DNA from: Haloarcula halophila
GTDB lineage: Archaea; Halobacteriota; Halobacteria; Halobacteriales; Haloarculaceae
Direction of reading: 5' to 3'
NCBI RefSeq assembly: GCF_029278565.1
Contig: NZ_CP119559.1
Location: 1-64,000 of the forward strand
DNA: 64,000 bases
The notes below the pieces were generated by a model. The model was given only the letters and a program-made list of their open reading frames with translations, did not search any database and was not told where the DNA came from. Each line of letters starts with the position of its first letter. The stretch's first letter is position 1. Of this stretch, positions 1 through 8,412 are shown one piece after another. The translations under genes were made by a program, and so were the position numbers.

Positions 1-1747
1 GCGGCCGTCGAGGTCAGCGTCGACATGGACCAGACCCGCATCGAGTTCGACGCGCCGACGACCGTGGCGGTCGGCGCACGTTCGCGCCACGAGCGGCCGG
101 CCGCCACGGTGACGACGACGACTGACCCGATGGATATGCTGGCCGCCATCGAGACGTTCGGTTCGGCGCTCAAGACGACCGATCCGGAGCGGTCGTACCC
201 GACGCTTCGGGGACACCCGCCGGCGCTCGAACTCGGGGACTCACTCGATATCCCCGAGACGATCACGCGCCCGGAGACGGGGATCACCCTCGAACTCCCG
301 CCGACGCTCTCGGCCGCCTTCGTCGCCGCACCGCTCGCGTACTACCTCGGCGCCTCTTTGGAGCCGGCGCCGACGCCGCGGTTGACGACCGACGACGGGT
401 TCGAGTATTCCCTCTCCGGACCAGACGGATACGAACGCACGGTCGAGCAGACGCTCAAACAACTGTTCTTCTTCGACTGTGTCACCAGAACCGAAGGGTA
501 CTACGAACTCGATCTACACGAGCGCCGGGAGATCGAACCCTCGTCGATATCGACTTCGCCACGCTGTACGACCGTCCGCTCACCGAACAGGTGGCGGCGT
601 ATCTCGACGTTCCCTACGAACTGGTCGCGGACCACGTTCCCGAGTGGCGGTTGACGACCCATATCGACCCGGTCGCGGCGAACGCCGAGCAGCTTCCGTT
701 CGTCGTCGACGACCTCGCGATCGTCCGGACGCGCCAGGGGACCGGCCCCAGCGAACCCAGTGTGCCCGCGGAACTCGACGGGGAGTTCACCCGGGACGAC
801 GTTATCACCCGATCCACCAGCACCGGAACCGACACGGAGGCCGAGTACGTCGAACCGGGGTCGGCGGACACGCTCGAACAGGCCTGGATCGGCGATAGCA
901 TCCCTATCGGCGCGAGCAAACTGACCGCAGACGCGTTCCGCAACCGCCTCGATCGCGACGAGACGGCCGGCGATATCTCGATCACGGTCGTCCAGAACGA
1001 CGCCCGGATGGACCAGGAGCGCCGCGTCGCCGACGAGGTGTACGGCAACCGCGCCGACCTTCCGTTCGACGTGACCGTCCGCGAGAACTTGACGACCGAC
1101 GAACTGGCCGACGTGATGGCCACCGAGACGGACTTCTTCCACTACATCGGCCACACCGACCACGAGGGGTTCACCTGCGAGGACGGGAAACTCGACGCCG
1201 CGACCGTCGACACCGTCGGCGTCGATACGTTCCTGTTGAACGCGTGTAACTCCTATCACCAGGGGCTCACGCTCATAGAGAACGGCGCGATCGGGGGGAT
1301 CGTCACCCTCAACGAGATCCTCAACGACGCCGCCATCGAGATCGGGAGTTCGACCGCCCGGCTGCTCAACAGCGGGTTCCCTGCCGGACCGCCCTCACCG
1401 TCTCCCGTGAGGTCAGTCCGATGGGTGGGCAGTACATCGTCGTCGGTGACGGCGGAATCACGGTGACACAGGCTCCGAGCGGGACACCGAACCTACTCGA
1501 TATCACTGAATGCGACGCTGGTTACGAGGCCGAGATAGTTACCTATGCTACTGACGACAGGACTCAGGAGCGTGTTCATGCCGTTCGTTGACGACAATCA
1601 GAAATACTTCCTAAGCTCTGGATCGATAGACACGTTCCACGTATCGCACGACGAGCTCCTACGCTTTCTGAATCAGAAGAGGTACCTGTGCGGATAGCCG
1701 ATAAACTATATTGGAGCACGTCAGCAGAACTGCGGGAGTTGTTGTAG
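1..1747 (+). pseudogene. CHAT-domain (caspase-like) protein, 5' truncated by window, frame broken
   Basis: The C-terminal part of a haloarchaeal CHAT-fold protein; its start lies before base 1. It reads in frame 1 to about 538, frame 3 to about 1380, frame 2 to about 1575, then two further short frames, ending at the TAG at 1745-1747. The putative His-Cys dyad is visible as YIGHTDHEGFTC (about 1142-1177) and LLNACNSY (about 1234-1257), followed by a GAIGGIVTL strand, typical of caspase-like CHAT peptidases. The breaks fit lost bases; restoring one C in a C-run gives EPLVDID at 538 and NSGFPCRTALTVSRE at 1380. It may therefore be a real gene with consensus errors rather than a decayed one. A tiny membrane-protein gene faces it downstream. 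Confidence 0.7.
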
Positions 1748-1816
1748 CGTTTCATCCGGTGGACGAGCGAGAACCGCGAACCGGAGCATCGTCTCACGCC
1801 GTCTTTATGAATGCTA

Positions 1817-1951
1817 CTACGGGCCGCTGATGGTCGCACCGTTGTTCGCGGCCACGTTCCCAGCCTGTGACAGCAACAGCAGGATGGTGAACAGTGCGCC
1901 GATCATTCGTGGGTGGTCAGCCAGGTACTCCTTCATGGTGGTATCGGACAT
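1817..1951 (-). CDS. 44-residue single-span membrane protein (DUF7503-like)
   Basis: This short frame encodes 44 residues. It starts at the ATG at 1949-1951, has an internal Met six codons in, and ends with the TAG complement at 1817-1819. A charged N-terminus (EYLADHPRMIG) is followed by one hydrophobic span (ALFTILLLLSQAG) and a short polar tail ending TISGP. The HPRMIGxLFTxLLLLSQAGN pattern matches small haloarchaeal proteins I recall as DUF7503; no function is known. It is convergent with the CHAT gene, with 69 nt between the two ends. An A/T-rich stretch at about 1980-2035 could hold its promoter. Confidence 0.65.
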   Translation of the reverse strand: MSDTTMKEYLADHPRMIGALFTILLLLSQAGNVAANNGATISGP

Positions 1952-2342
1952 GATACAGGAACTCTGTCAGGGGGAGGATATGTAAAAATATTTGAATAGA
2001 ACGTACATATTATAGATAAGATTAACGATTAATCAACTCTGAGATACGTGCTTATTTATCAACGGGGCGGCTCCGGCGCTGAGAGTGCGTTTCAGGGCGG
2101 TCACCGACGCGTGTTGTTGCCCGGACTGTCACCGCCCCTCGCTGGGTTGCCGGGAATGATAGCGGAGCGATATATAATAGCGACCACCAGTATCGTTTTG
2201 TAACTAGCAACTCTGTACGGTAGTAGAGTCACGCATCGATGAACAGACGGCACACCTCCGAGCGCGGTGTGGTCCCGACAGGAGTTCGGGGCCAGCTCCG
2301 ACGGCGAGACGCCCTGAATCAGCTGCTGGGGATGGGTCGATA
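1952..2342. other. intergenic region with A/T-rich promoter patch
   Basis: I see no convincing gene in this roughly 390 nt. An A/T-rich patch at about 1980-2035 is likely the promoter for the small membrane gene on the minus strand. A second patch near 2160-2180 (atatataatag) may drive the regulator gene at 2343. Confidence 0.4.
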
Positions 2343-3251
2343 ATGCCGGACCGACAGACGACTGTCGACCTCTCCCGGTCCGTCCTCCGGGGAAGCTCCG
2401 CCACCGGCGACCGCTCCGTCCCGCTGATCCGTACCGAATCGTCCGACTCGCCCGATCCGACACGGACCGAGGTCCCGATTCCGCTGGCGAAGATCGACGA
2501 CAGAGAGGCCACCCGCATCCTTCACGTGGACGACGATCCACAGATCGGGAACCTCGTCGAGACGTTTCTCGAACGCATCAACGATGACTTCACCGTCGTG
2601 ACCGAGACCAGCGTCGTCGCCGCGCTGAACAGGCTCAGCGACGAGCAGTTCGACTGTATCGTCAGCGACTACCAGATGCCCACCACCGACGGGCTTGAGT
2701 TCCTCGAAATCGTCCGCGAGCAGTACCCCGAACTCCCCTTTATCCTCTTTACCGGGAAAGGAAGTGAGGAGATCGCAAGCGAGGCGATCGTTGCTGGTGT
2801 CACCGACTACATGCAAAAGGAGATGGGCACCGACCAGTACGAGGTGCTTGCAAACCGGGTCGAGAACGCGGTTGAGCAGTACCGAACCGAACAGCAGTTC
2901 TGGAACGCGCTGTCCTGGTACCAGCGACTCGTCGAGCAGGAGCTTGCCGGGGTCTGTATCATACAGAACCGGGAGTTCGTCTACGTCAACGAGAAACTCG
3001 CGGAGACGTTCGGCTACACGCAGGACGAACTCATCGGCGCCAGTCCCGAGCGGCTGACGACCGCGGAGGACCGCGAACGCTTCCTTGATGCCGTTCGTGG
3101 CGCCGAGGACGACGATCCGCAGTCGTTCGACACCGAGTTCACGGGTGTCCGCGAGGGCGGGGAGACAGTGACCGCCGAGGTCTCAGGCGGCTCGATCGAG
3201 TACGACGGCGAACCGGCCTGGATCGGCGTCCTCCGGGCCGTCGAAGACTGA
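2343..3251 (+). CDS. response regulator receiver-PAS protein
   Basis: This 302-residue cytoplasmic signalling protein has an N-terminal linker (1-55), a CheY-like receiver (about 57-180) and one PAS domain (about 190-300). The receiver has the acidic pocket DDD (63-65), phospho-acceptor D109 in IVSDYQMP, the conserved Thr in LFTGKG, and a Lys in the QKE loop (159). There is no kinase core or DNA-binding domain, so it probably relays phosphate or redox/light input to a partner. Its receiver is very similar to that of the large kinase at 48771-51755, suggesting a common origin or shared partners. The poorly conserved first 50 residues leave the exact start uncertain. Confidence 0.85.
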   Translation: MPDRQTTVDLSRSVLRGSSATGDRSVPLIRTESSDSPDPTRTEVPIPLAKIDDREATRILHVDDDPQIGNLVETFLERINDDFTVVTETSVVAALNRLSDEQFDCIVSDYQMPTTDGLEFLEIVREQYPELPFILFTGKGSEEIASEAIVAGVTDYMQKEMGTDQYEVLANRVENAVEQYRTEQQFWNALSWYQRLVEQELAGVCIIQNREFVYVNEKLAETFGYTQDELIGASPERLTTAEDRERFLDAVRGAEDDDPQSFDTEFTGVREGGETVTAEVSGGSIEYDGEPAWIGVLRAVED

Positions 3252-3253
3252 CC

Positions 3254-4294
3254 TCAGGTCAGATCGACGAACACCTTGATCGCCTCCCGCTCGTCCATCG
3301 CGCGGTATCCCTCGGGAACACCTTCGAGATCGACGGTCTTCGTAAACACCGGTGAGGGATCGAGCGTCCCCTGGAGGACGTCCTCCAGCAGGTCGTCGAC
3401 GTAGGCGCGAACCGGGGCGATACCGCCGGCGAGCGTGACGTTCTTTCCGAACAGCGAATCGACGAGGTCGCCGTCCTCGACCCCGTTGGGGACGCCGACG
3501 TAGCCGACGGTCCCGCCCGGCCGGGCGATGTCGATCGCGGTCTCCATGGCCGCGCCCATGCCGACACACTCTATGGCGTGGTCGACGCCGCCGGCGGTGA
3601 GCGCCCGTAGTTCCTCGACGGCAGCCTCGCCCCGAGCGGAGATGGTGTCCGTCGCGCCGAAGGATTCCGCGATCTCCAGGCGGTCCTCGTGGTGGCCCAG
3701 CGCGACGATGCGGTTCGCTCCCAGTCGTCTGGCTGCCAGCACGGCACAGAGCCCGACCGCGCCGTCGCCGACGACCGCACACGTGCTGCCGGCCTCGACG
3801 CCGGCGCTGACCGCCGCGTGGTGGCCGGTACACATCACGTCCGTCAGCGGGAGGACCGACTTCAGCACGTCCTGGTCGTCGGCGTACCGGTCGGGGACCC
3901 GGACGAGCGTCCCGTTGGCCTGTGGAACACGGATCTGTTCGCCCTGTGCGCCGTCGGTCGTACTCCCCCAGAACCCGCCGTTCTTACAGGAGGTGTGTAG
4001 CCCCTTCCGGCAGTACTCACAGGAGCCACAGCTGATCGAGAAGGGGGCGAACACTCGGTCGCCGGGCTGGACGTGGCGGACCTCCTCGCCGACTTCTTCG
4101 ACGATTCCCATGGGCTCGTGACCCACGCGAGAGCCCTCCTCGCGGTCGCTTTCGCCGCGGTAGAACCACAGGTCCGAGCCACACACTGCCGTGTGTGTCA
4201 CCCGGACGACGGCGTCGGTCGGCGATTCGATGGTCGGGTCCGGCACCTCGTCGATGCTGATCTCTCCCGGGCCGTGATAGCGGGCAGCGCGCAT
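3254..4294 (-). CDS. zinc-dependent alcohol dehydrogenase (MDR family)
   Basis: A medium-chain dehydrogenase/reductase of about 346 residues that oxidises or reduces an alcohol/aldehyde pair with NAD(P). Catalytic zinc ligands are C38 (VCGSD) and the H59-E60 pair in GHEPMG. The structural zinc Cys set is C89, C92, C95 and C103. A Rossmann motif GDGAVG lies in the middle. I use the ATG at 4292-4294 (MRAARYHG) rather than the upstream start, because homologues begin there. It converges on the regulator gene with 2 nt between them. The substrate cannot be read from the sequence; formaldehyde/threonine-type and aryl alcohols are all possible in this family. Confidence 0.88.
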   Translation of the reverse strand: MRAARYHGPGEISIDEVPDPTIESPTDAVVRVTHTAVCGSDLWFYRGESDREEGSRVGHEPMGIVEEVGEEVRHVQPGDRVFAPFSISCGSCEYCRKGLHTSCKNGGFWGSTTDGAQGEQIRVPQANGTLVRVPDRYADDQDVLKSVLPLTDVMCTGHHAAVSAGVEAGSTCAVVGDGAVGLCAVLAARRLGANRIVALGHHEDRLEIAESFGATDTISARGEAAVEELRALTAGGVDHAIECVGMGAAMETAIDIARPGGTVGYVGVPNGVEDGDLVDSLFGKNVTLAGGIAPVRAYVDDLLEDVLQGTLDPSPVFTKTVDLEGVPEGYRAMDEREAIKVFVDLT

Positions 4295-4401
4295 GCCAGT
4301 CGTTGGGAACCGCCCCACAAAAGCCCGACGGCGACCTGCCGGTCAGGGTCCGGAGACGCACAGTCACAATTCATTTGCCCCGTCCGCACGTACCCCCGGT
4401 A

Positions 4402-5368
4402 ATGTCGGAGTGCGACGCCTGTGGCAAGTCAGAGAGTATGCCCTATCAGTGTGGGCACTGTGGCGGGACCTACTGTTCGGAGCACCGGCTCCCCGAGGCC
4501 CACGACTGCCCCGGCCTGGAGAACTGGAACGATCCGCAGGCGGTCTTCGAGAGCGGGTTCGACGACAGCGTGAACAACCCCGGCCGCCAGCAATCGGCCG
4601 GTCTCGCCGACAGGCTCGGGATCGATACCGGCCCCGGCGGCGTGTTCGGCTACTTCCGCGGGAACATGACCTACGTGTTCCTCGCGGCGATGGCGATCAC
4701 GTTCGTCCTCGAACACATCGTCGGGCGGCTCGTCCTGGGCATCTCGAACCCCCTCTTCTACTCCCGGTCGGAGCTGTGGCAGTCGATCTTCGTCCTCCAC
4801 CCGGACAACCCTGCATACGTCTGGACGTGGGTAACGTCGATCTTCTCGCACGACCCCTCGGGCTTTCCACATCCTCGGGAACGGTATCATCATCTACTTC
4901 TTCGGCCGCATCGTCGAGCGACAGCTCGGGTCGAAACGGTTCACGGTCTTCTTCCTCGCTTCCGGCGCGCTCGCGGGACTGGGACAGGTCGGGCTCCAGT
5001 ATATCCAGTCCGGTGGGGGCTACGGCGTCCTCGGGGCAAGCGGCGCTGCACTGGCGATTCTCGCCTTCCTCACCGTCTTGAACCCCGACCTACGTGTCCT
5101 GCTGTATTTCCTGATCCCGGTCCCGATCTGGGCGATTACGGGCTTCTATCTGTTGCTCAGTGTCCTGGGAACGTTCGCACCGGGGACCGGCGGGTTACTC
5201 GGCGGGAACATCGCACACGCCGCTCACCTCATCGGCCTCGGGATCGGGCTCTGGTACGGGAACCGGATCAAGGGCCAGACGAGCGTCCCACAGCAACTCC
5301 AGGTGGGCCGTGGCGGCGGCCCGGGCGGTCCAGGTGGTCCCGGCGGGCCTGGACGCCGGCGGCCGTGA
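4402..5368 (+). CDS. rhomboid-family intramembrane protease with N-terminal zinc finger (frame interrupted)
   Basis: An AN1-like zinc finger (CDACGKS..QCGHC..YCSEHR..HDC, residues 4-36) precedes a linker and a six-helix rhomboid core. The nucleophile motif is GASG (in YGVLGASGAAL), and the catalytic His is in the last core helix (IAHAAHLIG). The tail is Gly/Pro rich (GGPGGPGGPGG). The frame changes from 1 to 2 near 4862-4870: GFFHILGN would be restored by two extra bases in the ggctttcc stretch, so I annotate one gene rather than two fragments. The stop lies 2 nt before the endonuclease V start, implying an operon. AN1-rhomboid fusions are known in haloarchaea; substrates are not. Confidence 0.85.
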
Positions 5369-5370
5369 CG

Positions 5371-6156
5371 ATGCGGGTCGTCCGTCCCGGGTTCGTTCCG
5401 GACCCGTCGCTGTCCCGCGAAGCGATGGAGACGCTCCAGCGCGAGATAGCCGAGACGGCCGTCTTCGAGGACGATCTGTCGGTCGATCCCGAGACCGCGT
5501 CCAGCGACAGCGAGCAGACGACACTCTCGGGTGAGGCGGCGAGCGCACCGCTGGTGGCCGGCGTCGATCAGGCGTTCGTCGACGACCGGGCTGTCTCGGC
5601 GGTGGTCGTCACGCAGGGCGGTGCGGTCGTCGAACGGGCTCACGCCGTCGAGCGAACCGAGATCCCCTACATTCCTGGCTTGCTCTCGTTCCGGGAGGGC
5701 GGTGCGATCCTCGCAGCACTGGAACGACTCGAACACGACCCCGACGTCCTGCTGGTCGACGGCAGCGGTCGGATCCACTTCCGGGAGGCGGGGCTGGCGA
5801 CACACGTCGGCGTCACCGTCGACGTGCCGACGGTCGGCGTCGCCAAGAACCTCCTCTGTGGCGCGCCCGAGCGACCGCTCGACGGCGGCTTTCCCGAGGG
5901 AACCCGCGTCCCGATCCACGCCGACGACGCGATCGAAACGGCGACAGCAGGGACCCACGTCGGCGACGCCGTCCAGACGCGACAGTACGACTCGCCGAAC
6001 CGCCACGTCAACCCGCTGATCGTCAGTCCCGGCCACCGCGTGAGCGCCGAGACGGCGACGGATCTGGTGCTCGCGACGGCAGCGGGGTACAAACTCCCGG
6101 AGCCGACTCGGCTGGCCGACCGGGCGGCCGACGAGGCGAAAACCGAGGTCCCGTGA
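5371..6156 (+). CDS. nfi: endonuclease V (deoxyinosine 3' endonuclease)
   Basis: This DNA/RNA repair enzyme cleaves the second phosphodiester bond 3' of deoxyinosine. About 261 residues. Family motifs are present in order: GVDQAF with catalytic D66, YIPGLLSFREG with E109, DGSGRIH with D130, and VGVAKN. An Asp-rich insert (about 33-56) precedes the first catalytic strand, a haloarchaeal feature. I place the start at the ATG at 5371, immediately after the rhomboid stop; the same frame is open far upstream only because the rhomboid N-terminus happens to share it. Likely co-transcribed with the rhomboid gene. Confidence 0.93.
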   Translation: MRVVRPGFVPDPSLSREAMETLQREIAETAVFEDDLSVDPETASSDSEQTTLSGEAASAPLVAGVDQAFVDDRAVSAVVVTQGGAVVERAHAVERTEIPYIPGLLSFREGGAILAALERLEHDPDVLLVDGSGRIHFREAGLATHVGVTVDVPTVGVAKNLLCGAPERPLDGGFPEGTRVPIHADDAIETATAGTHVGDAVQTRQYDSPNRHVNPLIVSPGHRVSAETATDLVLATAAGYKLPEPTRLADRAADEAKTEVP

Positions 6157-6210
6157 CCGACGGCGACCGGGTGTGCTTAACTGCCCGCGGCGTGTCCCCT
6201 CGGACAGACA

Positions 6211-7026
6211 ATGGCGAAGACGGTGCTGATCACGGGTGCGTCCGCGGCAGTGGGGTCGGCGACAGCCGAGGCGTTCCTGGCCGACGACTGGACAGTGTGG
6301 GCGACTGCCCCCGACGAGGAGGCGATCGCCGACCTGGCCGAACAGGGCTGTACCACGGCGGAACCAGACGTGACGAACGCCCGCGAGTGCGAACGGGTCG
6401 TCGAGGACCTGATCGAGGAGACCGGCCGACTGGACTGTCTGGTCAACGCGGCTTCGATCTCCCGGTTCGGCGCTGTCGAGGATATCTCGACCGAACAACT
6501 CCACGAGCAGTTCGACGTCGCCGTCTACGGACCACACAGACTGATTCGGGAAGCGTTGCCCCACATGCGGGCTCGCGAGAACGGGACCGTCGTCAACGTC
6601 TCCAGCATCACGGGCCGGCTCTCGACGCCCGGTCGCGGTGCCGACGCCGCGGCGAAGTCCGCGCTCGAAGGGGTGAGCGACGCACTGCGCGTCGAGGCGG
6701 ACTCGTTCGGCGTCGACGTCGTCGTGGTCGAACCCGGGCCGATCCGGGACGGCGAGGAACCGGCCGAAGCGGAACCCGAGAGCGCGAGCGGCGCCTACGA
6801 CTGGCTCTACCGGGCACGCGAGGACTCCCGACTGACCGGCGTCCAGGACGCGTTGGGCGTCACTCCCGGAACCGTCGCGCTCGCCGTCCGGGACGCGGCC
6901 AACAACAGCGACCCGGAACCGCGCTACCCCGTCGGCGAGGGTGCGAAACTCCTTTTGTTCGCCGAGTACGTCCCCGAGCGGTGGCGCGACACCGCTTTCG
7001 GTCTGCTCCGGCAGTTGATGGGTTAG
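6211..7026 (+). CDS. short-chain dehydrogenase/reductase family protein with altered active site
   Basis: A 271-residue SDR-fold protein. The NAD(P) loop reads TGASAAVG (8-15) in place of TGxxxGxG. The NAG-type motif is VNAA (78-81), and the catalytic Ser strand NVSS (S131/S132) is intact. Thirteen residues later, where the catalytic Tyr of YxxxK belongs, the sequence reads DAAAK: D145 and K149. The catalytic Tyr is therefore replaced by Asp, so this may be a binding or non-classical member. The stop overlaps the end of the convergent ArsA-type gene by 4 nt. Confidence 0.82.
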   Translation: MAKTVLITGASAAVGSATAEAFLADDWTVWATAPDEEAIADLAEQGCTTAEPDVTNARECERVVEDLIEETGRLDCLVNAASISRFGAVEDISTEQLHEQFDVAVYGPHRLIREALPHMRARENGTVVNVSSITGRLSTPGRGADAAAKSALEGVSDALRVEADSFGVDVVVVEPGPIRDGEEPAEAEPESASGAYDWLYRAREDSRLTGVQDALGVTPGTVALAVRDAANNSDPEPRYPVGEGAKLLLFAEYVPERWRDTAFGLLRQLMG

Positions 7027-8129
7027 TCCAGACAGGCCCCGACGACGTTCAACAGGCGTTCGCCGCGGACCTCCTCGGCGAACAGCGGGATCCGACGGAC
7101 GTCGTGGCCCTGGAACAGTTCCTGTGACCGGGCGAGGGCGCGCTGTTGGACCTCCCAGCGGCGCGCACAGAACGAACACTCCGCGTGGTTCGGCCCGGGG
7201 ATGTCGACCGCTTCGCCGAGCACCTCGCTTGGGTCCTGCATCACGCGGTTGACCACGACAGTGCTGACGGGGACGCCGTACTCACCGAGCCGACCGAGCA
7301 ACCGTTCGGACTCGACGACCGAGAGTTCTTCGGGAACCATCACGATGCGGAAGTCCGTCCGTGTCGGGTCACGGAGGATGCTCCGCAAGTGTTCGATCCG
7401 GTCGCTCAGTTCCCGGAGGTCCTCGATCCCCTGCTCGGCGTCGACCTCCTCGTCGTCGCCGAACATCCCGGTGAGGTTCCCGAGCATGCCCGAGAACCGC
7501 TCGCGCATCTGGAGGATCTTCCCGACCATCGAGTCCATCGTCTCGGGGAGTTCGAGCAGTCGGAGCGTGTGGCCGGTCGGTGCGGTGTCGATGACCACCC
7601 GATCGAAGCGGTCGTCGTCGACGTAATCGAGCAGCAGTCGCATCGCCGCAGCCTCGTCGGCTCCGGGCATCGATCCGCCGAGTAGGCCGCCCTCGTCGCC
7701 GAGCACGTCTTCGCCCGCTCCGGCCTCACCGCCCATCTGGCCGGCACCACCCATCGGCCCGTCGCCGCCAAGCATCTGGCCGAGGCCACCCAGCGCGTCG
7801 TCGTCCATCCCGAGTGGCCCCTCGCCGACGGCCGCTTCGGGGTCGATCTCGGCGGCGTACAGCGGGATCTCCTCGCGGATGCGGGTCGGCGTCGCCGGGA
7901 TATCTGTCTCTAACGTATCAGAGAGGGAGTGTGCGGGGTCCGTCGAGACGACGAGTGTCGCGGTGTCGTCCCGGGCAGACGCCAGTGCCGTGGCCGCCGC
8001 ACAGGTCGTCTTCCCGACGCCGCCCTTGCCGCCGTAGAGGACGTACTCGGCGGCGTCGACGCCGGTCGGCGCGTCGATACGATCGACAGCTTCGACATCG
8101 AGTTCGTGGTCCATGCGCGAGGTAGGCAC
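7023..8129 (-). CDS. ArsA/Get3-family ATPase
   Basis: A 368-residue P-loop ATPase of the ArsA/GET3 type, involved either in tail-anchored protein handling or anion export. A deviant Walker A, GGKGGVGKTT, lies at 33-42, and switch II is around DTAPTGHTLR. A CxxC pair (HAECSFCARR) near the C-terminus matches the zinc-binding dimer clasp of Get3. There is an unusual Gly/Met-rich low-complexity insert (about 110-150, GGLGQMLGGDGPMGG) between the ATPase motifs. The methionine-rich insert and CxxC favour Get3-like chaperone function over arsenite transport, and no ars genes lie nearby. Alternative start at 8114. Confidence 0.88.
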   Translation of the reverse strand: MPTSRMDHELDVEAVDRIDAPTGVDAAEYVLYGGKGGVGKTTCAAATALASARDDTATLVVSTDPAHSLSDTLETDIPATPTRIREEIPLYAAEIDPEAAVGEGPLGMDDDALGGLGQMLGGDGPMGGAGQMGGEAGAGEDVLGDEGGLLGGSMPGADEAAAMRLLLDYVDDDRFDRVVIDTAPTGHTLRLLELPETMDSMVGKILQMRERFSGMLGNLTGMFGDDEEVDAEQGIEDLRELSDRIEHLRSILRDPTRTDFRIVMVPEELSVVESERLLGRLGEYGVPVSTVVVNRVMQDPSEVLGEAVDIPGPNHAECSFCARRWEVQQRALARSQELFQGHDVRRIPLFAEEVRGERLLNVVGACLD

Positions 8130-8164
8130 TGCTGGCCTTGAGTATGTCCCGAAAACAGACCGCG

Positions 8165-8326
8165 TTATTGCCTGGAGGAGCGGGCTTCGCGGACTTCGGC
8201 ACCGTCCCGGAGTTTGTCCTCGCAGTTGGGGCAGACGCGTGGCCCGTGAGCCTCGGTTGCCTCGGGTGTGAACACCCGTACGTACTGCTCCGTCACGAAT
8301 TCACCGCAATTCTGACACTCGGGCAT
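8165..8326 (-). CDS. small zinc-ribbon protein (DUF7563-like)
   Basis: A 53-residue protein starting MPECQNCGEF. Two CxxC knuckles (CQNC and CPNC, about 30 residues apart) make a compact zinc ribbon, followed by a charged tail (DGAEVREARSS). The frame is open upstream to 8416, but the internal ATG at 8324-8326 is preferred: the zinc finger begins directly after it, and the extra 30 residues look non-coding (Arg/Ser rich). I recall haloarchaeal homologues as DUF7563; the function is unknown. Confidence 0.75.
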   Translation of the reverse strand: MPECQNCGEFVTEQYVRVFTPEATEAHGPRVCPNCEDKLRDGAEVREARSSRQ

Positions 8327-8412
8327 CTCATGAAAGGCTTTCCTCAAAGAATATATGTTTTCTGTTGCCCGCGACATACTCCGATTCAGCGACAACTGTC
8401 GAATCCAGCGGC

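Noticed and set aside
5305-5365. Short GGTCCA/GGTCCC repeats
   Set aside because: They encode the Gly/Pro tail of the rhomboid protein and are explained by that.
5224-7179. 651-codon open frame on the minus strand
   Set aside because: Antisense to the rhomboid, endonuclease V and SDR genes; composition is Arg/Gly/Pro rich and lacks motifs. High-GC shadow.
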